From Agriotes lineatus (lineage: Eukaryota > Arthropoda > Insecta > Coleoptera > Elateridae), in NCBI GenBank assembly GCA_940337035.1, contig CALNHX010003611.1, positions 81,720 to 145,719 on the forward strand: 64,000 bases of DNA, given 5' to 3'. Shown here piece after piece: positions 53,730 to 64,000 of this stretch (position 1 is its first letter; the number at the start of each line of letters is the position of its first letter). The translations under genes were made by a program, and so were the position numbers. A model generated the notes under the pieces. That model searched no databases and was not told where the DNA came from. It was given only the letters and a program-made list of their open reading frames with translations.

Positions 53730-55990
53730 AAGGTGCTAAGTTCCAATTAATTTTGGCTAACATCTTTTACACTCTTACTTATCACCCACGATTCGCTTCC
53801 GTGTATTAATATTGGGGTATAGATTGTACACCGTTAATTTTGTTTTTATAGAAATCTCGTTTTTGTTTATAAAAGATCTTTTTAGAGCCGTGAACATGTT
53901 GGATGCCGATTTTACTCTATTGTCAATATTCACTTCTACCTTTTCTTTACTGTCTATTATGGTACCTAAGTATTTAACCCTTCAGTACCCGTTTACGGTC
54001 TGTGAGACCGAGCAAACACATGATGCATTATATTACTTAATGTGCTAGCGTTAGTTTACCGCCCATTTCACTACCTTCTTATATATTGCCATTGAAGATC
54101 CGTATGCAGTTTTGAGTTCGTGCGTGCAGTGGTTTAAAAGTTATTTATAATTTCGGTTTCAGAGACCGAAGCGGGTACCCGAGTTGTTTTTATTTTTACC
54201 TTTGATATACGACCTATGTAAGGAGAAGGAAGTATTTTTTGCATTTTTAGTAACGCTGTTATACTAAAACATTAATATAGTCATGGCAGATTTTATGAGA
54301 AAGAACAGGCGCGACTAGAACAGACGATGCGAGATATAATAGCGGAGGAGGATGTCGATAACACGTTTTATGAAGATGTGCCATCGTCTGACGAAGATAA
54401 TTTATTGGAAACTAGGGAAATGAACAGTGACACTAAACAGGAAATATCTGATTAGGAAGACGTTAGTGAACAAAAAACTAATGCCATAAGATATCTTATT
54501 ATTTTTATGGAGGTGGCAGAGAGGTGTCGGACTGCGAGACCGGTGCGGGTACTGATGTCTTTGAATTTTAAACGGATACTGGAGGGTTAAATATGTCTAC
54601 CTGCTCTAGTTTTTCACCGTTTACACGTATATTCACTGTTTGGTTTTGGTCACTTATCACACTCACTTTTGTTTTCTCCCTGTTTATTCTTAGCCCCCTC
54701 TTTTCTAATGCTGTCTTCCATCTGTTCATATTTTCGTTTATGTCTCTTTCTGATTTTGCAAACACTGCGATATCGTCTGCGAAGGCACATTCCGTTATTT
54801 CCACTCTCTTCATGTTCCAGTACCCTGGATTATTCCCTTTGCCTCTTCTCTTGTCTCTTTGATTACGTCATCCATGACTACCAGGAACAATATAGGGCTC
54901 ATTATCCCTCCTTGTCTAACTCCCTGTGTTGTGACGAATTCCTCTGAGTTTTCATTGTGTGTTCTAACATAATTTCTCGTTTTCGTGTAGAAAGATTTTA
55001 CTGCTTCCAATAGATCGTCTTTTACCCCCCTTTTCTGTAGGTTCTTCCATATGTCCTCTCTAGGAACGCTGTCGAAGGCCTTCTCCAGATCAATAAAACA
55101 GATGTAAGCTTCTTTATTATATGTTAGTGTTTTTTCCATTATCTGTCTTATTGTGAATATGTGTTCCTGTGTGTTGTGCCCTGCTCTGAATCTACTTTGT
55201 GAGTCTATGAGCTGTTTCTCCACTATTTTCCTTATTCTTGTGTCTAAAATACTTTCACAGATCTTCCCCGGCACACTCAGTAGTGAAATACCCCTGTAAT
55301 TTTGGCATTCTTTGTTGTTTCCCTTTTTGAAGATTGGAACTATCTGTGCTACGTCCCAGTCCTTCGGTATTACTTTTTCTGTCCAAGCCATTCTACATAT
55401 TTTCAGCAGTAATCTTCGTCCCAACGATCCCATACTTTTAATCTCTTCCGGTGTTATTTCGTCGTGTCCTGCTGCTTTCCCTACTTTTAGTCTGCGTATA
55501 GCCTCTTCAAACTCTTTCTCTGTTATTGTTTCGTTTTCTCTTCTTCATAATGTTCTTTCCACCTGTTAATTATTGCTTGTTTTTCTGTAATTACTTCTTC
55601 ATTGTTTTTTATGTACCTGTTTTGTTCTGGATTTTTCTTTGGTTGTCTAAGCACTTTGAAGGAAAGTTTTTGATTACTCCTGCTGTCGTCCTTTGATTTG
55701 GCTCCGAACTCCTCCCATGTGTCTTTCTTTGCCTTCTGTATTTCTTCTTTCGCTACTTTCCTTTGTTTCTTGTACTCTTCATAGCTTTGGTTTGTCTTTT
55801 CCGGTATATATCTTCTCCATAACGCTTTCTGTTTGCTCACTTCATTTTTCATCTTTTGGTTCCACCATCTCGTCTGTTTTTTCTGTTGCCCCTTGATAAT
55901 TGTGGTCCCGCGTTCTTTGCTGCTGTTTTTATAATTCTTTTAAACCTCTCCCACTTCGTTTCAGACTCCGTGCAGACTCGCCCGAATGTT
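53730..55990 (-). pseudogene. Second RTE-like LINE fragment (linker and reverse transcriptase)
   Basis: Minus-strand frames in order: KWERFKRIIKTAAKNAG, MKNEVSKQKALWRRYIPEKT, VIPKDWDVAQIVPIFKKGNN, CQNYRGISLLSVPGKICESI, YICFIDLEKAFDSVPREDIW, VTTQGVRQGGIMSPILFLVV, CAFADDIAVFAKSERD (FADD box) and, after a 609-bp insert, KYLGTIIDSKEKVEVNIDNR. The order is that of RTE-type elements. The 5' part is missing and frameshifts separate the ORFs. It is not part of the RTE at 18.5-40 kb, since both contain the same RT region. Confidence 0.85.
53978..54586 (+). mobile_element. piggyBac-type non-autonomous element in the RTE fragment
   Basis: TTAA flanks both ends (53974-53977, 54587-54590). The termini are CCCTTCAGTACCCGTTTACG and, reversed, CCCTCCAGTATCCGTTTAAA. 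Removal restores VDIFKYLGT of the RTE protein. Inside, a plus-strand frame near 54290-54480 reads QARLEQTMRDIIAEEDVDNT and EDVPSSDEDNLLETREMNSD, an acidic stretch like the N-terminus of piggyBac transposases, so this is an internally deleted copy of an autonomous element different from the one at 23869. Confidence 0.9.
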
Positions 55991-56204
55991 ATCGCGCGGC
56001 CTGCGGAATCGGCAATTTTAAACACGTTTCACGTCATAAACGCTGCTTTAAGCGGCGTTTTATTATCTGCGCTTCTCTGTTCCTTCCTTATCACCTTTTT
56101 AGCACACTTTTCACAGCAATTCAGCTTCTAAGAAGTCTCAAAGATCCGAAAATCTCTCGCTCCAAAGTGACACGCCCGTATTCTCGGTAACGCGCCGACT
56201 CATT
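55991..56204. other. No gene seen
   Basis: A short GC-richer junction between two retroelement fragments, containing GCGCGGCCTGCGGAATCGG. Confidence 0.4.
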
Positions 56205-56640
56205 TATACTACGTATATTCGACCGCTGATTGAGTTTGCATCCCCTGTATGGTCTCCGTGGCTCCGTCGAGAAGTGCAAGTCCTAGAGAAAATACAAAGA
56301 GCAGCAACTCGTTGGCCCAGACAGCTCAGACACGTATCGTACGAGGCTAAGCTTAAGTCACTAAATCCGACAACGCTTGAGACCCGAAGAGAGCGGGGTG
56401 ACTTAATTCAATTTTATATAGATTTACCTACAATCTGTTTCCTTCTGCTGAAAATATGGCAGAACTATCTTCAGATCCCCGCTTACATGGCCACAGTTTT
56501 AAACTAAAAAAAGAACCCTTCAGGACATCTCATCGCCAACAATTCATCTCAAACAGAACTTTTCAACGATGAAACGATCTTAGTGATGATATAGTGACTG
56601 CACCGTCGTTAAATCTTTTCAAAAACAAAGTCGACTCATA
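56205..56640 (+). pseudogene. 3' end of a CR1/Jockey-type LINE
   Basis: The frame LIYTTYIRPLIEFASPVWSP, REVQVLEKIQRAATRW, SYEAKLKSLNPTTLETRRER and GDLIQFYID is the C-terminal part of a LINE reverse transcriptase ORF (RPxLEYAxxVWSP and LExVQRRATR blocks). Later frames read TVSNRFQNKVDSY-like text with shifts. The 5' end is truncated. Confidence 0.75.
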
Positions 56641-56903
56641 CTTGAATCCGGAGTGAAGTGCCTCTCGGGGTTTGTTGTTTACTGTTCATTGATGTACACA
56701 CTAGATACATTTAAAATTCATGTCTATCTGAAAATTGTATTAATTTAGATTTGTTTAATTTAGTTATATTTCGTAATAGGTTCATTGTATGGTAATTTAA
56801 AGCGTGTTTCGAATTTTTTATTTTAGTATCTGTGATTGTTTATATAGGATTACTTTGGAATCCATTTTAATTTTCTCTGTTTTCTAATTTCTCTAATTTT
56901 TTT

Positions 56904-57255
56904 ACGGGAGGTATGACGATTTTTAAAAATCAATGAATCATTTTGTTTTATACGAAATTTAATTTAAATTTTTCCAAAGGTTATTTACATAATGCCATTT
57001 TATTACATAAAAAACATAAAGAAATTTGACCTAAGAGCGAAAAATAACGTCATCTAAGTGGTGGAACGACCACGGAATGACCGGTTTCAATAAATGTATC
57101 ATAAGCAAACACACGATGTCCTACTGTCGACGGCTTCATGGCAAGTGAAATGGCATCTACCACCCAGTACATACCACCCGTTCCGAAAACATTAGTCCCC
57201 CCCACTGCTTTGCTATACTCATTTCAAAAACGTCATACCTCCCTGCCGGACCCTG
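56904..57255. mobile_element. Small inverted-repeat element (CAGGGTCC end, TA flank)
   Basis: GGGAGGTATGACGATTTTTA near 56905 is the reverse complement of AAAAACGTCATACCTCC near 57226-57242. The right end continues to GGACCCTG followed by TA, so the intact terminus would start CAGGGTCCGGCAGGGAGG. The left end appears shortened. No ORF. Confidence 0.6.
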
Positions 57256-58157
57256 TATTTGAATGCATAACCGTAATATCATTTATTTTTTGTACTGTGC
57301 TTATAGGTTTATCCTAAGCATGTAAAGTTTTGTATAATAATTTGATGGAATACTAACGTGAAAGTATGACCGAAAATTCCTATATACACGCAAAGTCGTA
57401 AACTTTGAACAGAAAACACTCGAAAAAGGTCGCATAATGGTAAAATATAAAAATGGCCTGACAAAAGTAACACGTCCATGGAGCCATTCTTCCATAGGTA
57501 TAGGAAGATAATAGGTCTAAACGTATGGTATTGCTTACGCGGCTGCTGTCTTGCTTTAGTTGTAGCTATGAGTCCAAGCTACGTGTGTGTACAGGTTGAG
57601 ATAAAAGTGGTGCATTTCAGGTCAAGAAGATCAAAATTGTGTGCATCTGCAGTAGGTAGAAGTTAAAAATACAGAAAAAAACAATTTTATGGAGTAATTT
57701 ATTGACTTAATATTAATTATGCTATTACATTACCACACTTTATTATAAATTTTACCAAAAGACTCGTATTATTATTCCTTCAATATATTAGATCCAGCAC
57801 TTAAATATTGCACATATCTCTATAGGGAACTCTGTGTTACTGACAAACGGTCACCCTGTCAGCAGCTGCGTTATGAATCCCCACTCTTTCGTTGTTTAAC
57901 AAATTACCCCAATCAACCAAACACGTTTACAGAGTTAAAAAACCAAAAGAAAATCGAAAATTCTTAATTTTTTTAATTAAAATAAGTATTACATACTCTA
58001 AAGATGATTATTTTAGATGTAACTTTTAAAACAATTTTCTAACATTTTCATTTTCAAAACAATCATTTTGTTAATACCTTGTTACAGATATGGAAATTCT
58101 TATATTGTGTCAGTTAAAATAATTTTTATCTGCATTCTGCATGTCGCTTTGCATATA
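57256..58157. other. No gene seen
   Basis: Non-coding AT-rich DNA. The small ORFs on both strands (57301-57495, 57478-57666) have no recognisable motif. Confidence 0.5.
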
Positions 58158-58859
58158 CAGGGTGACAATCAAGTTCTCCGACGTTATATACTAAATTGCA
58201 AAGCGTTCAATTTTAAAAATAACTAACACATTATAAAATAGTATAACTACTTATTAGAATATCCGCGTTTAGCTTTGATACACTTCTATAAACGTTTAGT
58301 GAAATTGTCGGTTATGTTCTGGCACTCTTCAACAGTAATTGCATTCCACTCGTAATGAGGCCCTTCGAGAATCCAAATTTTGCAGAGGTTTCGTACAAGC
58401 CTAAGACTCTAAGATGGACCATAACCTATAATCCATTAGATGGGTGAATAGGAGGGTCATTCTTCAACACTAATGAAATTAGGCAAATTGGTTCTGCACC
58501 TATCTTGAACACTTCTAGCCCATTGAGAGACTGTAGAATCTTGTTGGTATATCCAGTTTTCATCACCAAAGTGCTGTTCAGCCCAGGATAATACGCCACC
58601 CCCCAAAATGTCTCCTTTATAAATTTCTTGGTTTAATCAAAACCTAATAATTTCACACTGTTTGAAACCATCCGAAGTACGCTTGTAATTGCAGCACGAC
58701 TTTCCGACATGATTTACTAATTACTGCAACGCAAACATCGAATAATTACAAAACAGTAATACATCACTAGGCCATCTTGATTTCAGATACAAAGCACAAG
58801 TTGGTTTGACAGCTTTGTTGTGTGAAAAAAATAAGTTCGGGAACTTTATTGTGACCCTG
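58158..58859 (-). mobile_element. Mariner-family element, decayed, with transposase remnant
   Basis: The ends CAGGGTGACAATCAAGTTCT and, reversed, CAGGGTCACAATAAAGTTCC are inverted repeats, flanked by TA (58156-58157 and 58860-58861). On the minus strand, translated pieces read FGDENWIYQQDSTVSQWARS and EWNAITVEECQNITDNFTKR, resembling the DDD/E part and the C-terminal WNAI-EECQ block of IS630/mariner transposases. There are many frameshifts, and at 702 bp it is about half of an intact element. Confidence 0.8.
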
Positions 58860-58973
58860 TACATTCAAAATAAAGAAGTAATACCCCATCTCACCAAGGT
58901 TTTGATCTGTGTGAGATTCCACACGAGTAACTAAACGTTTGTATGCTGTTGTATGTTTACAAACAGGCCAACA

Positions 58974-61823
58974 TTAAGATTTTTCGCCTTTAGGCCAAGC
59001 TCCTTCACGGGGTGTTAGTGCCTCACCATTATTATTATTATGAGCTTTCACATGCCTAACTAAATTAGATTTTTGGACAGTTTTATAATCCCACACTAAA
59101 CAAGAATAAGGTTTCTCGTGTAAGTATATGAGTTCTTGCATGCGTAACTAAATTAGGTTTTTAGGCAGTTTTATATTCACAAACAGAACAAGAATAAGGT
59201 TTCTCGCCTGTATGCGTTCTCAGATGAGTAACTAAATTAGGTTCCTAGACAGTTTTATAATCACAAACAGAACCAGAATAAGGTTTCTCGCCAGTATGAA
59301 TTCTCACATGCATAACTAAATTACGTTTTTGAGCAGTTTTAAAATCACAAACAACACAAAATAAGGTTTCTCGCCTGTATGAGTTCTCAGATGAGTAACT
59401 AAATTAGGTTTCTAGACAGTTTTATAATGACAAACAGAACCAGAATAAGGTTTCTCGCCAGTATGAGTTCCCACATGCATAACTAAACTACGTTTGTGGG
59501 AAGTTTTATAATCACACACTGAAGGACAATAAGGTTTCTCACCAGTATGAGTTCCCACATGCATAACTAAACTACGTTTGTGGGCAGTTTTATAATCACA
59601 CACTGAATAACAATAAGGTTTCTCACCAGTATGAGTTCCCACATGCATATCAAAATTGGGTTTTAGGGCAGTTTTAAAATCACAAACAGAACCAGAATAA
59701 GGTTTCTCGTCAGTATGAGTTCCCACATGCATAACTAAACTACGTTTGTTGGCAGTTTTATAATCACACACTGTATCACAATAAGGTTTCTCGCCTCTAT
59801 GAGTTCTCACATGATTAACTAAATTCCGTTTTCGAGCAGTTTTAAAATCACAAACAGAACAAGAATAAGGTTTCTCTCCAGTATGAGTTCCCACATGGAT
59901 AACTAAACTACGTTTGTTGGCAGTTTTATAATCACACACTGAATCAGAATAAGGTTTCTCGCCTGTATTAGTTCTCACATGATTAACTAAATTTCGTTTT
60001 CGAGCAGTTTTAAAATCACAAACAGAACAAGAATAAGGTTTCTCGCGTGTATGAGTTCGCAGATGAGTAACTAAATTAGGTTTCTTGAAAGTTTTATAAT
60101 CACAAATAGAACAAGAATAAGGTTTCCCGCCACTATGAGTTCCCACATACATAACTAAATTATGTTTTCGGGCAGTTTTAATATCACAAACAGAACAAGA
60201 ATAAGGTTTCTCGCCTGTATGAGTTCTCAGATGAGTAACTAAATTAGGTTTCTAGACAGTTTTATAATCACAAACAAAACCAGAATAAGGTTTCTCGCCA
60301 GCATGAGTTCCCACATGCATAACTAAACTACGTTTGTGGGCAGTTTTATAATTACACACTGAACAACAATAAGGTTTCTCGTCTGTATGAGTTCTTACAT
60401 GCGTAACTAAATTAGCTTTTTGGGCAGTTTTATAATCACAAACAGAACAAGAGTAAGGTTTCTCGCCTGTATGAGTTCTCAGATGAGTAACTAAATTAGA
60501 TTTCTTGACCGTTTTATAATCACAAATAGAACAAGAATAGGGTTTTTCGCCTGTATGAGTTTTCACGTGCATAACTAAACTATGTTTGTAGGCAGTTTTA
60601 TAATTACACACTGAACAACAATAAGGTTACTCGTCTGTATGAGTTCTTACATGCGTAACTAAATTAGCTTTTTGGGCAGTTTTATAATCACAAACAGAAT
60701 CAGAATAAGGTTTCTCGCCAGCATGAGTTCCCACATGCATAACTAACCTACGTTTTTCGACAGTTTTATAATCACACACTGAGCAAGAATAAGGTTTCTT
60801 GCCTGTATGAATTCTCAGATGATTAACTAAATTACGTTTTTGGGCAGTTTTAAAATCACAAACATAACAATAATAAGGTTTCTCGCCTGTATGAGTTCTC
60901 AGATGAGTAACTAAATTAGGTTTCTTGACCGTTTTATAATCACAAATAGAACAAGATTAAGGTTTCTCGTCTGTATGAGGCCTTACATGCGTAACTAAAT
61001 TAGCTTTTTGGGCAGTTTTAAAATCACAAACCGAACAAAAATAAGGTTTTTCGCCTGCATGAGTTCTCACATGGCAAACTAAATTACGTTTTTGGGCAGT
61101 TTTAAAATCACAAACAGAACAAAAATAAGGTTTCTCGCCAGTATGAGTTCTCAGATGAGTAACTGAATTAGATTTCTCGACAGTTTTATAATCACAAACA
61201 GAGCAAGAATAACGTTTCTCGCCAGTATGAGTTCTCACATGAGTAACTAAACTACGTTTTCGAGCAGTTTTAAAATCACAAACAACACAAGAATAAGGTT
61301 TCACGCCTGTATGAGTTCTCATATGCTTAACTAAATTAGGTTTATGGGCAGTTTTATAATCATAAACTGCACAGGAATAGGGGTTTTCGCCTGTATGAGT
61401 TTTCATGTGCATAACTTAACTATGTTTGTAGGCAGTTTTATAATCGCACACTGAACAAGTATACAGTTTTTTGCGTGTATGAATTTTCATATGTCTAGCT
61501 AAAATATTTTTCTGTGTTGCTTTATTTTCACAAACAAAATGAGAGAATGGTTTTTCACCTGTTGTAGGCTTCATAACAAAACCCTGTTTTTGTGCTGTTG
61601 AATTTTGAGCCATATAACTTTGGTCTGGAATTTCAAACTCGCATTTAATATCAATATCCGAATGAGCACTGATGTGGTTACTACTTCTAATGGTTTCTTG
61701 TTTAATAGATAATTTGTTAATATCTTCATTGTGATCCAAGTCTCTTAATTGATGCAGTGGAGTTGCTGTTGAACTATTATAAAATAAATTGTTAACTACT
61801 GTTTCTTGGTTAGCGGTTATCAT
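58974..61823 (-). pseudogene. Polydactyl C2H2 zinc-finger gene, about 30 fingers, decayed
   Basis: The start chosen is the ATG at 61821-61823 (MITANQETVVNNLFYNSSTA). A 90-residue acidic N-terminus with DIDIKCEFEIPDQ is followed by 84-bp repeats of the form C-x2-C-x12-H-x3-H with TGEKPY linkers. Stops interrupt the frame near 61415, 60957, 60630, 60255 and 59415, and at least one single-base loss lies near 59350, so a full protein cannot be made. Many fingers have the first cysteine replaced (YSGSVC, YSDSVC, YCDTVC, YCYSVC, YCPSVC). The array ends HVKAHNNNNGEALTP near 59010 and a stop at 58974. Finger types recur in order, indicating segmental tandem duplication. It could be a former transcription factor or a relic of an array family. 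Confidence 0.9.
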
Positions 61824-62520
61824 GGTTAGTGTAAGATTGGCTTGGAAGTAATACTTTTTCGCTCAATATATTGATTACAGGAACAGTTGAGATGCCATAC
61901 CTGAAACAAGTGTGTATCATTGCAACTAACTGACATATTAGAAAATTATAATCACATTTATATACTGTGCTATAAATAAAGCCGGAGTTACTATAAAACT
62001 AGTATTTTAAACAAAACCATAGCATTAAATACAATGATTCACTAGCAGAGAAGAAACTAGGGATAGTGCATGTGGTGTACATCCACTGAATTGTATTATT
62101 AAATGGATGAGTAACTCATACGTGCAGGACGCACGTGAAAATATGTACACATTTGAAGAAAATAATAAGATCGACACTCGCTCACTGACATAACCTAAAT
62201 TTAATTTGACTTTTTGAGTTTTAAATTGGAAGCATGCCCCTCTTTATATGAAAGATGAGATTGGAATTTACTGAATCTCGTATTTTTCGAAGAAATTGCT
62301 GTAAAATGCAATCCGACAGAGCTGTGCATTTGTCCAATGTAATTAATAAAAATATCAACGATGGAAAAACAAATACTAACTCAAAACTCGCGCTTGTAGA
62401 CGTAAATACTTGTACAGTATTCGAAATTGGAATTGCTAGTAGAGGTAAAAATAAATTCAAACCTCCAGACATCTAAAGATGCGATATTTTTGCTGAAAAG
62501 GCAAGGGGCGGAAATCGGCA
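61824..62520. other. Upstream of the zinc-finger array; no gene confirmed
   Basis: A splice-acceptor-like TTTCAG (minus strand, near 61893) lies upstream of the array ORF and could mark an exon start. A plus-strand 73-codon frame (62255-62476, MRLEFTESRIFRRNCCKMQS) is open but I do not recognise it. Confidence 0.35.
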
Positions 62521-62524
62521 TGTA

Positions 62525-62615
62525 GATGAGTTTTGCCTCTGGCATGGTTTACACGTTGAGCTACCTTGCTCTTTAGCTTATTCTACCCTTATGAAGGTGG
62601 GCGAAAGTTGAATTC
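62525..62615. repeat. Diverged copy of the repeat at 21200-21300, inverted
   Basis: The reverse complement reads GCTCAACGTGTAAACCATGC and GAGGCAAAACTC, matching the 21255-21300 unit, and further GAATTCAACTTTCGCCCACC. It lies next to the minisatellite. Confidence 0.6.
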
Positions 62616-62631
62616 TTTTATCTCAACGGGT

Positions 62632-63147
62632 CTTGGACACAACGCCCACTGGTCACAACGTCCACCACCTAGTATGGCCGCCATGTTGGACACAACGTCC
62701 ACCGCAATTTTTGGTCATAACGTCCACCCTGGTCACAACGTCCACCGCCACAACGCCCACTCTGGTCACAACGTCCACCGTCGCATTTGGCCATAAGGTC
62801 CACCTTGGACACAACGTCCACCGCCACAACGCCCACTCTGGTCACAATGTCCACCGACGTTTGTCGAGCATAACATTTTACGGCGTTGGTCGTAACGTCC
62901 ACCCTGGTCACAACGTCCACCGCCATAACGCCCACTCTGGTCACAACGTCCACTTTCAAATTTGGTCACAACGTCCACCTTGGACACAACGCCCACCGCC
63001 ATAACGCCCACTCTGGTCACAACGTCCACCTTCGCATTTGGTCACAACGTCCACCTTGGACACAACGTCCACCGCCATAACGCCCACTCTGGTCACAACG
63101 TCCACCATCGCATTTGGTCATAATGTCCACCTTGGACACAACGCCCA
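62632..63147. repeat. Minisatellite of CACAACGTCCACC units with 76-bp higher-order period
   Basis: Some two dozen variants of AACGTCCAC / AACGCCCAC occur in an ordered pattern. TTGGACACAACG starts at 62980, 63056 and 63132, a 76-bp period containing CCGCCATAACGCCCACTC and a TTCGCATTTGGTCACAACG block. Open frames across it (HNVHPGHNVHR) are a by-product of the repeat. Confidence 0.95.
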
Positions 63148-63410
63148 TTTTTGTTTTACTTGTTATTTAATCAACCTTTAACTTCCTTTTTTAATGCTTT
63201 TTGAGTGGTCTAATGTTGTTTAGAATATTTCTAGCTGGTTTCTCATATAAATCGATGTACGAAGAATAAGGATCCTATTATAATTATATTATTATATAAT
63301 AACACTAAATATACCTAAAGATTCATTGGCTTGCGATAAACCTCATTCGAAAAAAACGTTTCCATATTGTTTATTGTACCAATAAAAACGTGGTTGTACG
63401 TGTTATCAAT

Positions 63411-63590
63411 ACTAATATAACAAGGGCGACACATACTTACCGATAATTTTGCACACGCCAAGAGTCGAGTGCTGGTTGCAATGAAAACTGTCCCGAGGGT
63501 TGCCCGAGGGCAGTTTTCTAAGGGCAACCAGCATGATGACTCTTGGCAGGGGCAAAATTATATCTAAGTGTGTTGCCCGCGTTTATATTT
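63411..63590. repeat. Foldback element with apex GAGGGTTGCCCGAGGG
   Basis: GCCAAGAGTC (63457) pairs with GACTCTTGGC (63547), TGCTGGTTGC with GCAACCAGCA and GAAAACTG with CAGTTTTC. The outer arms AATTTTGC / GCAAAATT and further TAATATAA / TTATATTTA extend it to about 180 bp. Confidence 0.85.
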
Positions 63591-64000
63591 ATTACACAAA
63601 ACCAGTATAGGAATTATGATTTAAAATTGATTTAATAATGCCAAAAAACTCGAATTGCTCGTTTCTTGCATTTCTATTTCTAATTATGATACCATCCAAG
63701 GGGTCGATAATCATCTCTAGGGAGCTTATCGCTTGGTAAGCAGCCCACGGGCGCTTATCAGGTAATCAGTTCGGGATTGGTCGATTTAAAAAAATGCATC
63801 GTTTTCATTGGCTGATATCAGTCATGTGACAGTTGTGTGTAATAATAATTAGTAATATACCAAGGGGGAGACCAGCACCATAACTCTTTTGATGAAGAAA
63901 ATTATTTGTATGTCGCTCGAGTTTATATTTTGAAGATTATTATATAAAACAGTATACGAATTATGATTTAGAATTGACCTAATAACGCAAAAAGACCCAA
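63581..64000. repeat. Duplicated right side of the foldback element
   Basis: GTTTATATTTATTACACAAA at 63581 and the following GTATAGGAATTATGATTTAA recur as GTTTATATTTTGAAG at 63919 and GTATACGAATTATGATTTAG near 63950. Upstream of the second copy, GACCAGCACCATAACTCTTTTG resembles ACCAGCATGATGACTCTTGG of the first. The region between, with CATGTGACAGTTGTGTG, is non-coding. The second copy runs off the window. Confidence 0.7.

Noticed and set aside
58321..58700. Plus-strand reading of the mariner region as a gene
   Set aside because: The recognisable transposase remnants are on the minus strand.
62566..63080. ORFs with HNVHxGHNVH repeats on both strands
   Set aside because: They are translations of the minisatellite and have no supporting start context or conserved domain.
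1..64000. tRNA, rRNA or snRNA genes
   Set aside because: I looked for T-loop boxes (GGTTCGAATC-type) and rRNA-like conserved runs and saw none convincing; a covariance-model scan would be needed to exclude them.

Overview
This window is repeat-dominated nuclear DNA from an insect, most plausibly a large-genome beetle. That inference rests on the mix of families present: RTE-like, CR1/L2-like and Jockey-like LINEs, Penelope-like elements with GIY-YIG domains, BEL/Pao, piggyBac, Harbinger, Tc1/mariner and a polydactyl zinc-finger array. The species cannot be named from sequence alone. I see no convincingly intact host gene. The best host-gene candidate, a C2H2 zinc-finger array, is broken by many stop codons.

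Layout: 1-18.5 kb holds a decayed repetitive ORF (HAISGCDTT family), a 432-bp tandem duplication, several foldback elements with short GC-rich apices, a 1.3-kb inverted-repeat element, a fragment of a Mutator-like-transposase-domain gene, and two abutting TA-flanked inverted-repeat elements (14.3-16.4 kb).

18.5-40.0 kb reads as one RTE-like LINE on the minus strand, repeatedly split by later insertions. These are an LTR-like block (19.8-21.4 kb), a 1.8-kb foldback element with TA flanks (21.87-23.68 kb), a 14.25-kb Penelope-like (PLE) inverted dimer flanked by TTTTCATTTG (23.70-37.96 kb) and a 751-bp TA-flanked foldback (38.24-38.99 kb). The two PLE copies lie head to head. The left copy carries a 3.0-kb piggyBac transposon at a TTAA site, and the uninterrupted site is visible in the right copy. 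The right copy carries a 3.9-kb CR1/L2-like LINE. Both PLE 3' ends hold a hammerhead-like motif.

40.0-51.8 kb starts with fragments of a LINE and of a CACTA-like transposase and a 49-bp minisatellite. A second nest follows: a 5'-truncated BEL/Pao element with an env-like region, whose LTR is split by a Jockey-like LINE (flanks AGATAAGAT), which is split by a 2.86-kb terminal-inverted-repeat transposon (flanks AGTGAAG), which contains decayed Harbinger transposase and Myb-like genes.

51.8-58.9 kb holds an unexplained GC-rich ORF, a third RTE-like fragment split by a 609-bp piggyBac-type element at TTAA, a LINE 3' fragment, a small foldback element and a decayed mariner. 58.97-61.8 kb is the zinc-finger array. 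The end contains a minisatellite with a 76-bp higher-order repeat and another foldback element whose right side is partly duplicated.

All boundaries were read by eye. Where two copies or an empty site exist in the window they are well supported; elsewhere they are approximate.
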